A DNA stretch of 64,000 bases from Burkholderia gladioli (GCF_000959725.1 NZ_CP009323.1:930001-994000), one strand, 5' to 3'; positions 24,923 to 34,946 are shown, counted from the stretch's first letter. Numbers and translations are program-made. Notes: generated from the sequence alone by a model not told the origin.

Positions 24923-26071
24923 ATGAAGATCACCCGCCTCGAAACCTTCGTCGTGCCGCCGCGCTGGCTGTTCCTGAAGATCGAGACCGACGAGGGCATC
25001 GTCGGCTGGGGCGAGCCGATCGTCGAGGGCCGCGCGCATACCGTGGGAGCCGCCGTGCAGGAGCTGGCCGACTACCTGGTGGGCAAGGACCCGCTGCTGA
25101 TCGAGGATCACTGGCAGGTGATGTACCGCGCCGGATTCTATCGCGGCGGCCCGATCACGATGAGCGCGATCGCCGGCGTCGACCAGGCGCTGTGGGACAT
25201 CAAGGGCAAGTTCCATGGCGCGCCGGTCCATGCGCTGCTGGGCGGCCAGGTGCGCGATCGCATCAAGGTCTACTCGTGGATCGGCGGCGACCGCCCCAGC
25301 GACGTGGCCAACAACGCGCGCGCGGTGGTCGAGCGCGGCTTCAAGGCGGTCAAGATGAACGGCTCGGAAGAGCTGCAGATCGTCGATACCTACGACAAGG
25401 TCGAGAAGGTGATCGCCAACGTGGCGGCGGTGCGCGAAGCGGTGGGCCCGCACGTGGGGATCGGCGTGGACTTCCACGGCCGCGTCCACAAGCCGATGGC
25501 CAAGGTGCTGGCCAAGGAGCTCGATCCCTATCGCCTGATGTTCATCGAGGAGCCGGTGCTCTCGGAGAACGCCGAGGCGCTGCGCGACATCGTCAACCAG
25601 ACCGACACGCCGATCGCGCTGGGCGAACGGCTCTACTCGCGCTGGGACTTCAAGCACGTGATCGCGGGCGGCTACGTCGACATCATCCAGCCCGACGCCT
25701 CGCACGCGGGCGGCATCACCGAGTGCCGCAAGATCGCCTCGCTGGCCGAGGCCTACGACGTGGCGCTGGCGCTGCACTGCCCGCTCGGGCCGATCGCGCT
25801 GGCCGCCTGCCTGCAGCTCGACGCGGTCAGCTACAACGCCTTCATCCAGGAACAGAGCCTGGGCATCCACTACAACCAGGGCAACGATCTGCTCGACTAC
25901 ATCCGCAACCCGGAAGTATTCCGCTACGAGGATGGTTTCGTCGGCATCCCGCAAGGGCCGGGCCTGGGCATCGAGGTCAACGAGGAGAAGGTGCGCGAGA
26001 TGGCCAAGCTCGGTCATCGCTGGCGCAACCCGGTGTGGCGCCACGCCGACGGCAGCGTCGCCGAGTGGTGA
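24923..26071 (+). CDS. dgoD: D-galactonate dehydratase
   Basis: This 382-residue enolase-superfamily enzyme has the exact length of E. coli DgoD. Catalytic residues fall at the same numbers: metal ligands Asp183, Glu209 and Glu235, His185 as general acid (VDFHGRVH), and His285 (LHCPLGP) as base. AAGGAGACA stands at ideal distance from the ATG. It converts D-galactonate to 2-keto-3-deoxy-galactonate in the cytoplasm. The other De Ley-Doudoroff enzymes (dgoK, dgoA) and the transporter are not in this window. A longer frame upstream is not needed. Divergent from its GntR regulator. Confidence 0.95.
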   Translation: MKITRLETFVVPPRWLFLKIETDEGIVGWGEPIVEGRAHTVGAAVQELADYLVGKDPLLIEDHWQVMYRAGFYRGGPITMSAIAGVDQALWDIKGKFHGAPVHALLGGQVRDRIKVYSWIGGDRPSDVANNARAVVERGFKAVKMNGSEELQIVDTYDKVEKVIANVAAVREAVGPHVGIGVDFHGRVHKPMAKVLAKELDPYRLMFIEEPVLSENAEALRDIVNQTDTPIALGERLYSRWDFKHVIAGGYVDIIQPDASHAGGITECRKIASLAEAYDVALALHCPLGPIALAACLQLDAVSYNAFIQEQSLGIHYNQGNDLLDYIRNPEVFRYEDGFVGIPQGPGLGIEVNEEKVREMAKLGHRWRNPVWRHADGSVAEW

Positions 26072-26120
26072 TCGCGCGCGGCGCGCGCGAGCCGCGCCGT
26101 GGAAGATGATGCGGTGCAAG

Positions 26121-26150
26121 GCGGGGGCGTCCTGATCGGGGCGCCCCCGC
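26121..26150. terminator. Hairpin between convergent dgoD and copD
   Basis: GCGGGGGCG (26121-26129) pairs with CGCCCCCGC (26142-26150), and the stem continues inward around a TGAT loop. There is no T-run (TTCGCG follows), so it may be a weak or factor-assisted terminator. Confidence 0.5.
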
Positions 26151-26231
26151 TTCGCGTTCGGGGCTCGGCTCAGGGCCCGGCAGCGAGGCCGCGCGCTCCG
26201 GCCAGGCAGCGGCGCGCGGCGCCGGCCCCTG

Positions 26232-27170
26232 TCATTGCGCGAGCGAGGCGAAGCCGGGCACGCTGGCTGCGAGCACGGCCGCCGCGACGAACACGCCGAT
26301 CATCGCGACCGCCTCCAGGTACAGCACGTTGACGAAGGTCCGTGCGTCCTCGGTGGCCGCGGTGCGCCGCAGCCGCGGCAGGGCCGAGAAGCGGTTCAGC
26401 CCGCCCAGCAGCAGCGCCAGCGCGACCAGCACCAGCTTGAGCAGCAGCACGCGGCCCCAGGTGCTGGCGTCGAGCACGGCGATGTCGCCCCCGGTGCCGC
26501 GGATCGCGTTGTAGATGCCGGTGGCGATCACCACCAGCACCGCCGCCATCGACACGCGCGAGACGCGCTGCGCGACGCGGATCAGCACGCCGCGCGCGAT
26601 CGAGGCGCCCAGCGCCGGCAGCACCGCCATGCCGCCCGCCAGCACGATGCCGCCCCACACGGCGGTCGACAGCAGGTGCAAGAGCTGCACGCCGAGCGCG
26701 GGCGACCAGGGGCCCGCGTCGGCCGCGTGGCCGATCGAGGCATTGCCGGCCTCCACCACCAGGATCGCGAGCCAGAACAGCAGCTTGCCGGCCACGCCGC
26801 CGGGCCGCAGCAAGGCCAGCACCAGCAAGGCCAGCGCGCCGCCGAACAGCAGGCTCCAGGCATGGCCGACATGGGTGTCGCCCAGCACCGCCGGCAACGC
26901 GCCGAACGCCTCGCCCAGGCCCGTGCCGCCCATGGTGGCCGCCTCGTAGACGATCCAGCCGAGCTCGGCCAGCACGAACACCAGGGCCGCCGTCGCCAGC
27001 GAGCGCTGCGCGCGCCGCCATGCGCCATGCGCGGGAGACACGGTGGCGCGCGCGCCCTCGGCGGCGAGCCAGGCACCGAACAGCAGCGAGCCCAGCGCGA
27101 CGGCGAAGGCGATCTGCGCGAGCGCGGCCATCGCGACCTGGCCGCTCCAGAGGCTGTCGAATTTCATCAT
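26232..27170 (-). CDS. copD: Copper resistance protein CopD, orphan
   Basis: The 312-residue membrane protein has about eight hydrophobic segments. It carries the CopD pattern: a first helix AALAQIAFAVALGSLLFGAW, GDTHVGHAWSLLFGGALAL, and the histidine-bearing QLLHLLSTAVWGGIVLAGG, followed by GIYNAIRGTGG. The gene could start at either of two adjacent ATGs (27170 or 27167). CopD is thought to move copper across the inner membrane together with the periplasmic CopC. No copC, copA or copB gene is nearby, so partners lie elsewhere. A much longer upstream frame is spurious. Confidence 0.85.
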   Translation of the reverse strand: MMKFDSLWSGQVAMAALAQIAFAVALGSLLFGAWLAAEGARATVSPAHGAWRRAQRSLATAALVFVLAELGWIVYEAATMGGTGLGEAFGALPAVLGDTHVGHAWSLLFGGALALLVLALLRPGGVAGKLLFWLAILVVEAGNASIGHAADAGPWSPALGVQLLHLLSTAVWGGIVLAGGMAVLPALGASIARGVLIRVAQRVSRVSMAAVLVVIATGIYNAIRGTGGDIAVLDASTWGRVLLLKLVLVALALLLGGLNRFSALPRLRRTAATEDARTFVNVLYLEAVAMIGVFVAAAVLAASVPGFASLAQ

Positions 27171-27607
27171 CGCGCACCGCCTTGCGCCAACGCGCGGCGG
27201 CACGACGGCAAGGCCGCGCAAGAGGGAATCGGGGAAAACGCGTAACGGCAATCGTCTGAGGCTGGAGAGGTCGGCAACATCGTGGCGGGGATCAGTATTT
27301 CGGAGTGGCAACGAATCGGCGGCGCGGCCCGGGGCAGGCCGACCACGCGCGAGTGGCGAGTGTACGGCCTTCGATCGAGAACGCCCACACGGGTTCACCA
27401 AAAAGCGTAGGATTTCCGCATCCGCCTGTTGTTGCCGCATCGAATCGCGAGGCGCGAGCGGGTCCTGCCCAAATAGCCGTGGCCAGGCATCGATGCTAAA
27501 CTTCGCAGCGCAGCCGACAGGAGAGGGCTGCCGAAACACGTGTAGTCAAAGCCCGAGCCGACACAGAGCCGGCCAGGTCCCCGACGAATAAAAAATTGGA
27601 GCCTCGC
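27171..27607. other. Intergenic region between divergent copD and cytochrome genes
   Basis: This 437-base stretch must hold both divergent promoters, but I see no clear hexamer pair and no strong inverted repeat. The frames that cross it are extensions of copD or Arg/Pro-rich shadows. GGAG at 27598-27601 is the ribosome binding site of the GTG start at 27608. Confidence 0.45.
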
Positions 27608-28357
27608 GTGTCTTCAATACGTGTATTCCGTCCCCTGCTCGCCGCGCTGTGCATCAGCGCCGCCTGCCTGCCGGTCGGCTCGCAAGCCCAGTCAGCTCCC
27701 GCCTCCGGCGCCGCCGCGGCGGCCCCGTTGAAGGCACCCGACACGATGGCCGAACGCGTGCGCGGCTGCACCGCCTGCCACGGCACCCACGGCCAGGGCA
27801 CCGACAACGACTACTTCCCGCGCCTGGCCGGCAAGCCCGCCGAATATCTCTACAACCAGCTGATCAACTTCCGCGACGGGCGACGCAAGTACCCGCCGAT
27901 GAACTACCTGCTCACCTACCTGAGCGACGATTACCTGCACGCGATCGCGGTGCACTTCTCCAACGAGCGTCCGCCCTATCCGCCGCCGGCCAAGCCGAGC
28001 GTGTCGGACGAGGTGATGGCGCGCGGTCAGGCACTGGCCACGCGCGGCGATGCGGCGCGCAAGATCCCGGCCTGCATCGCCTGCCACGGCGCGCAGCTCA
28101 CGGGCATGCAACCTGCGATCCCGGGCCTGGTGGGCCTGCACAGCGACTACCTCAGCGCGCAGATCGGCGCCTGGCGCTCGGGCAACCGGCGCGCCAAGGC
28201 ACCCGACTGCATGCACGAGATCGCCTCGCGGCTCACCGACGAGGACGTCACCGCCGTGACCGCCTGGCTCGCCGCGCAGGCGGCGCCGGCCAATCCGGTC
28301 CCGGCGGCGGCCGGCTCGCTGAAGCTGCCGCTCGCCTGCGGCAGCGAACCGCAATGA
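27608..28357 (+). CDS. Diheme c-type cytochrome (cytochrome c4-like)
   Basis: GTG 27608 with GGAG six bases upstream is a better start than the in-frame TTG at 27596. The 249-residue protein has a signal peptide (RVFRPLLAALCISAACLPVGSQAQS). It has two heme c attachment sites, CTACH (54-58) and CIACH (156-160), each with the PRLAGK- or IPGLVGL-type loop that carries the distal ligand region, giving the duplicated class I cytochrome c fold of c4. It passes electrons in the periplasm to a terminal oxidase. It is 19 bases from the triheme cytochrome gene and shares its operon and terminator. Confidence 0.9.
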   Translation: MSSIRVFRPLLAALCISAACLPVGSQAQSAPASGAAAAAPLKAPDTMAERVRGCTACHGTHGQGTDNDYFPRLAGKPAEYLYNQLINFRDGRRKYPPMNYLLTYLSDDYLHAIAVHFSNERPPYPPPAKPSVSDEVMARGQALATRGDAARKIPACIACHGAQLTGMQPAIPGLVGLHSDYLSAQIGAWRSGNRRAKAPDCMHEIASRLTDEDVTAVTAWLAAQAAPANPVPAAAGSLKLPLACGSEPQ

Positions 28358-28376
28358 CCTCCAGGAGACAGACGCC

Positions 28377-29693
28377 ATGAAACGCCAGTCCCTGTATGCC
28401 TTCGGCGCCCTCGCGATCGCCGCCGCCGCGACGCTCGCGCCCGCCGTCTGGCCCGGCGCCGCCAAGTGGGCGGGCAGCCTGATCGACACCGCGCGCGCCG
28501 CCGCGCCGGCCGCCGACACGAACCAGGCCGCGCTGATCAAGAAGGGCGAGTATCTGTCGCGGGTGGGCGACTGCGTGGCCTGCCACACGGTGCGCGGCGG
28601 CCAGCCCTTCGCCGGCGGCCTGCCGATGCCCACCCCGTTCGGCACCATGTACACGCCGAACATCACGCCCGACAACCAGTACGGCATCGGCAAGTGGAGC
28701 GCCGACGACTTCTATCGCGCGATGCACACGGGCCGCTCGAAGGACGGCAGCCTGCTCTACCCGGGCTTCCCCTTCACCAGCTACACCAAGGTCACGCGCG
28801 CCGATTCGGACGCGATCTACGCGTACCTGCGCTCGGTGCCGGCGGTCAACACGGCGAGCCGCCCGCACGAGCTGAAATTCCCGTTCAACAACCGCAACCT
28901 GCTGATCGGCTGGCGCACGCTGTTCTTCAAGGAGGGGGAATTCAAGCCGGACCCGACCAAGTCGGTGGAATGGAACCGCGGCGCCTACCTGGTCGAGGGC
29001 CTGGGCCACTGCAGCATGTGCCATACCTCGATCAACCTGATGGGCGCGCCGCGCAGCTCCTCGGCCTTCGCCGGCGGGCTGATCCCGCTGCAGAACTGGT
29101 ACGCGCCCTCGCTGACCAACGACACCGAGTTCGGCCTCGGCGACTGGCACGTGCAGGAGCTGACCGACCTGCTGCAGGCCGGCGTGTCGATGCGCGGCGC
29201 GGTGTTCGGGCCGATGGCCGACGTGGTGCACAACAGTCTGCAGTACATGTCGGACGACGACGCGCGCTCGATGTCGGTCTACCTGAAGTCGATTCCACAG
29301 AAGGGCAACGCGCCGACCAACCTGCAATACGAGCCCTCACAGAAGTTCGGCGACCAGTTGCTGGAACAGGGCCGCAAGCTCTACGCGGACAACTGCGCGA
29401 CCTGTCACGGTGCCTCCGGCCAGGGCAAGCCGCCCTCGTATCCGCCGCTCGCCGGAAACCATTCGATTATGATGGAGTCTGCAGTGAACCCGATCCGGAT
29501 GGTGCTCAACGGCGGTTACCCGCCCAGCACGTTCCGGAATCCGCGTCCATACGGGATGCCGCCGTTCGCGCAAGCCCTGTCGAATCAAGAGGTTGCAGCC
29601 GTCGTGTCGTATATCCGATCGGCCTGGGGCAACAACGGTTCGCCGATCTCGCCGCAGCAGGTGAGCGATCTGCGTTCCGCACCGCTCGACTGA
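28377..29693 (+). CDS. Triheme c-type cytochrome, alcohol/gluconate dehydrogenase cytochrome subunit type
   Basis: The 438-residue protein has an N-terminal membrane/signal segment (FGALAIAAAATLAPAVW) and three heme sites, CVACH (66-70), CSMCH (212-216) and CATCH (340-344). This is the AdhB/gluconate-2-dehydrogenase cytochrome layout (GGLPMPTPFGTMYTPNITPD, FPFTSYTKVTRADSDAIYAYL). In acetic acid bacteria and pseudomonads such subunits take electrons from a PQQ- or FAD-dehydrogenase and pass them to ubiquinone. No dehydrogenase subunit is adjacent, so it works with an enzyme encoded elsewhere. An AGGAG sequence precedes the ATG. Co-transcribed with the diheme cytochrome. Confidence 0.9.
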   Translation: MKRQSLYAFGALAIAAAATLAPAVWPGAAKWAGSLIDTARAAAPAADTNQAALIKKGEYLSRVGDCVACHTVRGGQPFAGGLPMPTPFGTMYTPNITPDNQYGIGKWSADDFYRAMHTGRSKDGSLLYPGFPFTSYTKVTRADSDAIYAYLRSVPAVNTASRPHELKFPFNNRNLLIGWRTLFFKEGEFKPDPTKSVEWNRGAYLVEGLGHCSMCHTSINLMGAPRSSSAFAGGLIPLQNWYAPSLTNDTEFGLGDWHVQELTDLLQAGVSMRGAVFGPMADVVHNSLQYMSDDDARSMSVYLKSIPQKGNAPTNLQYEPSQKFGDQLLEQGRKLYADNCATCHGASGQGKPPSYPPLAGNHSIMMESAVNPIRMVLNGGYPPSTFRNPRPYGMPPFAQALSNQEVAAVVSYIRSAWGNNGSPISPQQVSDLRSAPLD

Positions 29694-29713
29694 CGAACGG
29701 TTCACATCACACG

Positions 29714-29758
29714 GGGCGTGGCTGCGGGCAACCGCGGCCACGCCCTATTTGTTTTTTG
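29714..29758 (+). terminator. Terminator of the cytochrome operon
   Basis: GGGCGTGGC (29714-29722) pairs with GCCACGCCC (29737-29745), and inside it GCGG pairs with CCGC around GCAA. TATTTGTTTTTT follows. Confidence 0.85.
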
Positions 29759-29765
29759 TATGAAG

Positions 29766-29816
29766 ATGACGCCGCCCAACCGGTCGCGTATCGGCCAGTC
29801 GGGCGGCGTCATTTTT
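29766..29816 (+). terminator. Terminator-like hairpin in the rhlE leader
   Basis: ATGACGCCGCCC (29766-29777) pairs perfectly with GGGCGGCGTCAT (29801-29812), and five T follow the last A of the stem. It ends only about 19 bases before the rhlE ATG, after the cytochrome terminator. It could be a second terminator, or an attenuator if rhlE is transcribed from upstream of it. Confidence 0.65.
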
Positions 29817-29834
29817 CGAACACCAAGAGAGTTT

Positions 29835-31337
<1,503 letters not shown>

Positions 31338-31343
31338 ACGAAA

Positions 31344-31386
31344 AACGGGCGGTCCCCGCATGCGTCATGCAGGGACCGCCCGTTCT
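31344..31386 (+). terminator. Hairpin terminator after rhlE
   Basis: AACGGGCGGTCCC (31344-31356) pairs with GGGACCGCCCGTT (31372-31384), with further pairing of GCATG/CATGC inside. The A-run on the left and short T on the right suit two-way use. Confidence 0.7.
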
Positions 31387-31487
31387 CGACCGGATTCGCT
31401 TCACCGGCGCGGCGGCGCGCGTCGCCGCGCCCGCACCCGCCATCGCGCGTTCGCGCGGTGCGTCTCAGCCCACTCTCCCCAAACCGT

Positions 31488-32036
31488 TCAGCCCGGCAAG
31501 GCGGCCGCGATCAGGCGGATCTGCTCGATCTGGCGCGTCCAGCGCGCGAGCACGGCCTCGCGCTGGTCGTCCAGCTCGAACTCGATGCCCGAGGTCAGCC
31601 GCGCATAACCGACGCGCTGCGCGTCGCCGCCGGCCAGGCGCGCGCGGAAGCAGGCCAGCCCGGCCACCGCGGTGCCGTCGTCGGCCGGGCGATCGCCCGT
31701 CACGCCGGCCGGCTCGACACGCAGCCGCGCCTGGTGGAAGGCGCCGTCGGCCACGAAGCTGAGCACCGCGGCGCGCTCCCTGGCCAGCAACTGCGCGCCG
31801 CGCGAACGCGGCCACAACGCGAGGAACAGCGTCTCGCCATCGGGCGCATAGAGCTCGCCGACGCTGAGCAGGGTGGTACGCGCGTCGACGGGGTCCGCCT
31901 CGCGATCGATCACGATCAGCGAGGCCGTGAAGCGCAGCTTGTCGCCGAGCGCCTCGCCGTCGAACAACGCGCGGCAGGCCGGCGACCAGCTATCGAAATG
32001 CCAGCGCTCGAGCGCGGCGCGATCGGTCGCGGTCAT
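31488..32036 (-). CDS. Pyridoxamine 5'-phosphate oxidase-like (FMN split-barrel) protein
   Basis: Two adjacent ATGs (32039 and 32036) follow GGGGAG; the second gives the better spacing and 182 residues. The central strands SVGELYAPDGETLFLALWPRSRG, VLSFVADGAFHQARLRVEPAG and the C-terminal FELDDQREAVLARWTRQIEQI suggest a flavin-binding split beta-barrel, but no diagnostic motif is present and I rank this as an inference. It lies 56 bases downstream of the ferritin-like gene on the same strand and is probably co-transcribed. It might then act as a flavin or reductant partner of that diiron protein. Confidence 0.6.
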   Translation of the reverse strand: MTATDRAALERWHFDSWSPACRALFDGEALGDKLRFTASLIVIDREADPVDARTTLLSVGELYAPDGETLFLALWPRSRGAQLLARERAAVLSFVADGAFHQARLRVEPAGVTGDRPADDGTAVAGLACFRARLAGGDAQRVGYARLTSGIEFELDDQREAVLARWTRQIEQIRLIAAALPG

Positions 32037-32092
32037 CATGGACTCCCCGGGAATGGAAAAGGCGCGCGCAGGACGCGCGCCGGACATGCGGA

Positions 32093-32920
32093 TCAACGGA
32101 AGAACACGTGCTGGGTCAGCTTGGTCAGCGGATACTGCACGCCGGGCTGGATCCGCGAAGGCAGGTCGAGCGGCTTGAGCAGCATCTTGATGCACATGTC
32201 GGCCGACAGGTTGCGGCGCACCAGCGCGTTGACGCGGGCCGCGCGCTCGCGGTTGTAGGCCGAGTCACGCACCTTGTCGGGATAGCGGATCGCGAACACG
32301 TGGCGCAGCGCGATCTCCGAATCCTCGTTGCGGATCTCGAGCACGCGGCGCATCAGCGCGCCGAGCACGGCCCAGCGGCCATTGCCCTCGACCTCGTTGT
32401 ACTTCTTGAAATACTTGAAGAAGTGCTTGTAGTGGCGCACTTCGTCGGTGCGGATGTTGTTGGTGATTTCCTTGAGCACCGGCTCGTCCGAGCACTCGTT
32501 GATCGCGCGATAGAGCGTGGCGGTGCCGGTCTCGACCACGCAGCGCGCCACCATCTCGAGCGCACGCGTCTTCTCGAAGGCTTCCAGCGAGCAGGTCTTC
32601 GAGTATTCGTCGAAGAAGTTGTGGAAGGCGAGGTCCCAGTCGAACTCGGGCCACACGTGGCCGATATAGGCCTTCAGCGCGCGGCCGTGCTGCAGTTCCT
32701 CGTGCTCCCACTGCTCGTTGAGCCAGCCCGCCACCTCGGGATCGTCGCCGAAGAATTGGCTCAGGTTGCTGGTGTAGAGATCGGAGCCGCTCTCGATGAA
32801 CGAGGCCGCGCACAACAGCAGCAGCAGGTCTTCGTTGGCGGCGGCCTTCGCGCGGTCGATCCGCGAGAGGTCGATGTCTTCGATGCGCCAGGGCATCACA
32901 TGCTTGGTTTCAGCCAGCAT
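32093..32920 (-). CDS. Ferritin-like diiron protein
   Basis: The 275-residue all-helical protein has ferritin-like metal-binding motifs. There is an acidic helix with WLNEQWEHEELQHGRAL (EExxH at about residue 72) and a second IRTDEVRHYKHFFKYF (ExxH type, about residue 160), plus LCAASFIESGSDLY and MVARCVVETGTATLYRAINE helices. It has no signal peptide. Possible roles are diiron oxygenase, lipid or aldehyde oxidation, or iron handling; the exact reaction cannot be told. GGGAGCACGACG precedes the ATG. It is followed by the flavin-barrel-like gene, a pairing that suggests a redox function. Confidence 0.75.
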   Translation of the reverse strand: MLAETKHVMPWRIEDIDLSRIDRAKAAANEDLLLLLCAASFIESGSDLYTSNLSQFFGDDPEVAGWLNEQWEHEELQHGRALKAYIGHVWPEFDWDLAFHNFFDEYSKTCSLEAFEKTRALEMVARCVVETGTATLYRAINECSDEPVLKEITNNIRTDEVRHYKHFFKYFKKYNEVEGNGRWAVLGALMRRVLEIRNEDSEIALRHVFAIRYPDKVRDSAYNRERAARVNALVRRNLSADMCIKMLLKPLDLPSRIQPGVQYPLTKLTQHVFFR

Positions 32921-33475
32921 CGTCGTGCTCCCAAGCGCTTCGTTCCGGCGGCGCGGCTTGCCCCAGGCTCAGCGGCAGGTGCCTGGCGGCCTCGCGGCCC
33001 GCTCGGACGAAGCGGATATGAATGAAATTCGATCTGGATCCGCTTATGTTAGCCGGAAGTTCCCGAGCGTGCTTCAGTCACTGACCGCCCCGCACACGCG
33101 CAGTTCCTCGCAGTCTATTGCGCAATGTTAGACCGGTAATTCGAAAGTCGGCTGCAATTCAATTCGAATCTGCGAAGGCGCAAGACATCGGCATGGCTTC
33201 GCGCGGCGCAATGATCCGGCGGCCGCGCGAAGATGCGCCCGCGCTGCCCGCCCGGCACCACGATGCGCGCATCGTCGATACCCGCGCCGGCGCCGTGCGC
33301 AGGGCACGGGAAGCCCGCCGCCAGGAGCGGCGTCCTCGTGCGACGGCACCCTCGCCCGGGATGGACGGGAGGCCCCGCGCGGAGCCGGCGCACCGATCGA
33401 TGTCGCGAAAACGAAATGTTCGTTCGCGCACATTGCTTACAATGGGAGCCCGTTTCCCCCGCTTTCGAACGAACC
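32921..33475. promoter_or_regulatory. 555-base control region between the ferritin-like gene and glpR
   Basis: No convincing gene is present; open frames here are extensions of glpR or Arg-rich shadows. The sequence is patchily A+T-rich, with repeated AATTCGAA units near 33136 and 33164 and a candidate GlpR site close to 33411-33423. TACAAT (33438-33443) may be the -10 of glpR. The promoter of the minus-strand gene must lie near the left end. Confidence 0.4.
33403..33431. promoter_or_regulatory. Candidate GlpR operator before glpR
   Basis: ACGAA (33411-33415) and TTCGT (33419-33423) are inverted around ATG, and the repeat extends outward (GCGAAA / TTCGC) with one unpaired base. A -10-like TACAAT follows at 33438. 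DeoR-family GlpR proteins use TTCG/CGAA half-sites, so autoregulation is likely. Confidence 0.5.
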
Positions 33476-34258
33476 ATGACGACACGAGACCCCCGCCTCT
33501 CGCTCAACGCGCGCCAGCAGGAGCTGCTCGACTGGGTGCAACGGGACGGCTTCGTGACGGTGGAGGACCTGGCCGCCCACTTCGACGTGACGCCGCAGAC
33601 GATCCGCCGCGACGTCAACTGGCTGGCCGACCTGAACCTGCTGCGCCGCTACCACGGCGGCGCGAGCCTGCCGACCAGCTCGGAGAACGTGTCCTACAGC
33701 GCCCGCCAGCGCATGTTCCACGACGAGAAACGGCGCATCGCGGCGCTCGCCGCCACGCACATCCCCGACCAGGCCTCGCTGTTCATCAACCTCGGCACCA
33801 CCACCGAGGAAGTCGCGCGAGCCCTGAATCGCCATCGCGGCCTGCGCGTGATCACCAACAACCTCAACGTGGCCAGCATGATGAGCGGCTACCCCGAGTG
33901 CGAGGTGCTGATCACGGGCGGCATCGTGCGGCCCTGGGACAAGGGCATCGTCGGCGAGCTGGCGATCGACTTCATCCGCCAGTTCAAGGTCGACTACGCG
34001 ATCATCGGCACCTCGGCGATCGAGACCGACGGCACCCTGCGCGACTTCGACACGCGCGAGGTGCGGGTGGCCGAGGCGATCATCCAGCACGCGCGCACCG
34101 TCTACCTGGTCACCGACCACTCCAAGTTCGGCCGCCCGGCCCTGGTGCGGCAGGGGCACCTGTCGCAGGTCCACGCGCTGTTCACCGACAAGGCGCCGCC
34201 CGAGGAAATGGGCGAGACCATCGCCGCCGCCGGCACCCAGGTCTACCTGGCCGACTGA
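33476..34258 (+). CDS. glpR: DeoR-family repressor of the glycerol regulon
   Basis: At 260 residues, starting MTTRDPRLSLNARQQELLDW, it has the DeoR winged helix (GFVTVEDLAAHFDVTPQTIR then RDVNWLADLNLLRRYHGGA, residues about 18-60). The C-terminal sugar-phosphate sensor domain has FINLGTTTEEVARAL, ITNNLNVASMM and DGTLRDFDTREVRVAEAII, the latter being the phosphate-binding end characteristic of the family. It would bind glycerol-3-phosphate and release glpD, glpK and glpF. Placement before the glp genes supports the identification. A longer frame upstream is an unlikely start. Confidence 0.94.
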   Translation: MTTRDPRLSLNARQQELLDWVQRDGFVTVEDLAAHFDVTPQTIRRDVNWLADLNLLRRYHGGASLPTSSENVSYSARQRMFHDEKRRIAALAATHIPDQASLFINLGTTTEEVARALNRHRGLRVITNNLNVASMMSGYPECEVLITGGIVRPWDKGIVGELAIDFIRQFKVDYAIIGTSAIETDGTLRDFDTREVRVAEAIIQHARTVYLVTDHSKFGRPALVRQGHLSQVHALFTDKAPPEEMGETIAAAGTQVYLAD

Positions 34259-34562
34259 ACGACATTGCGCGTCCGGCCGCGACTGCCTCGCAGCCCCGCC
34301 CCTTGCTGCGTCGCAGCGCGAACTTCAAGTGAAATCAAGAAGTTGCCGCGTCGCCTCGGCCGCTTGAATTGTGACCAATTGTCAATGGGAAAATTTTCGG
34401 GGTCGTATTTGGCGTTCCTTGCCCCGTTGACTACACTCCGAATCCCCGGCGCCCGTGTGCCGCGTGCGCCATGGTAAGCATGTCCCCCCACGCCTTCCTT
34501 GCTGGGTAACGCGTCCCGGACGTCGTCCGGCCGTGAGGCGTCTGGTTTGTCTGGAGAGAACG
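34259..34562. other. 304-base leader region of the mini winged-helix gene
   Basis: This gap contains an inverted repeat AATTG-TGAC-CAATT (34367-34380), extended by TTGA/TCAA outside, in an A+T-rich island. GTTGACT near 34427 may be a -35. The nearest gene downstream is the small protein at 34563, which has GGAGAG before its ATG. No protein-coding frame is convincing here. Confidence 0.4.
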
Positions 34563-34760
34563 ATGCTGAGTCCGCATGAATTCGCCACCCTGCTGCTCGT
34601 CAAGGACGCGCCGGATCAGGCCGAGATGGAACGCGACGAACTGGATGCGCTGCTCGAGCAGCAACTGGTACGCCTGGAAGCCCTCGGTTCGGGCCGTCGC
34701 TACTGCGTCACCGAAAGCGGTGACGCGGCGCTCCGATCGATCAAAGTACGTTATTCCTGA
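34563..34760 (+). CDS. Small winged-helix-like protein of unknown function
   Basis: The 65-residue product has a good ribosome binding site (GGAGAG). Its fold can be guessed: helices MLSPHEFATLLLVKDA and DQAEMERDELDALLEQQLVR, then a short beta-wing LEALGSGRRYCVTESGDAAL. This is the recognition-helix and wing pattern of MarR/PadR-type winged helices (LxxLxxxGLVxxxxxGxxYxLTxxG). It contains no dimerisation helices, so it may be a stand-alone mini-regulator or an anti-repressor. It sits between glpR and glpD, with its own terminator (34787-34821) and an inverted repeat about 185 bases upstream. Confidence 0.65.
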   Translation: MLSPHEFATLLLVKDAPDQAEMERDELDALLEQQLVRLEALGSGRRYCVTESGDAALRSIKVRYS

Positions 34761-34786
34761 AGCGAACGACGAGCCCCGCCGGCTCG

Positions 34787-34821
34787 CGACCGCCGTCCCT
34801 GGATGGCGGTCGTTTTCGTTT
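34787..34821 (+). terminator. Terminator of the mini winged-helix gene
   Basis: CGACCGCC (34787-34794) pairs with GGCGGTCG (34805-34812), and TTTTCGTTT follows. Confidence 0.85.
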
Positions 34822-34946
34822 ACGGGCAAGAATCGAGGAACGCGGGCAATGGGCACGATACGGCGGTCCGGCGGCGCGGCTCCCGGCCTGACTAAAGCCC
34901 GTACCTGATGCCGTCCCTGAACCCCTCCGCTCGCCCCAGCCCCGCC

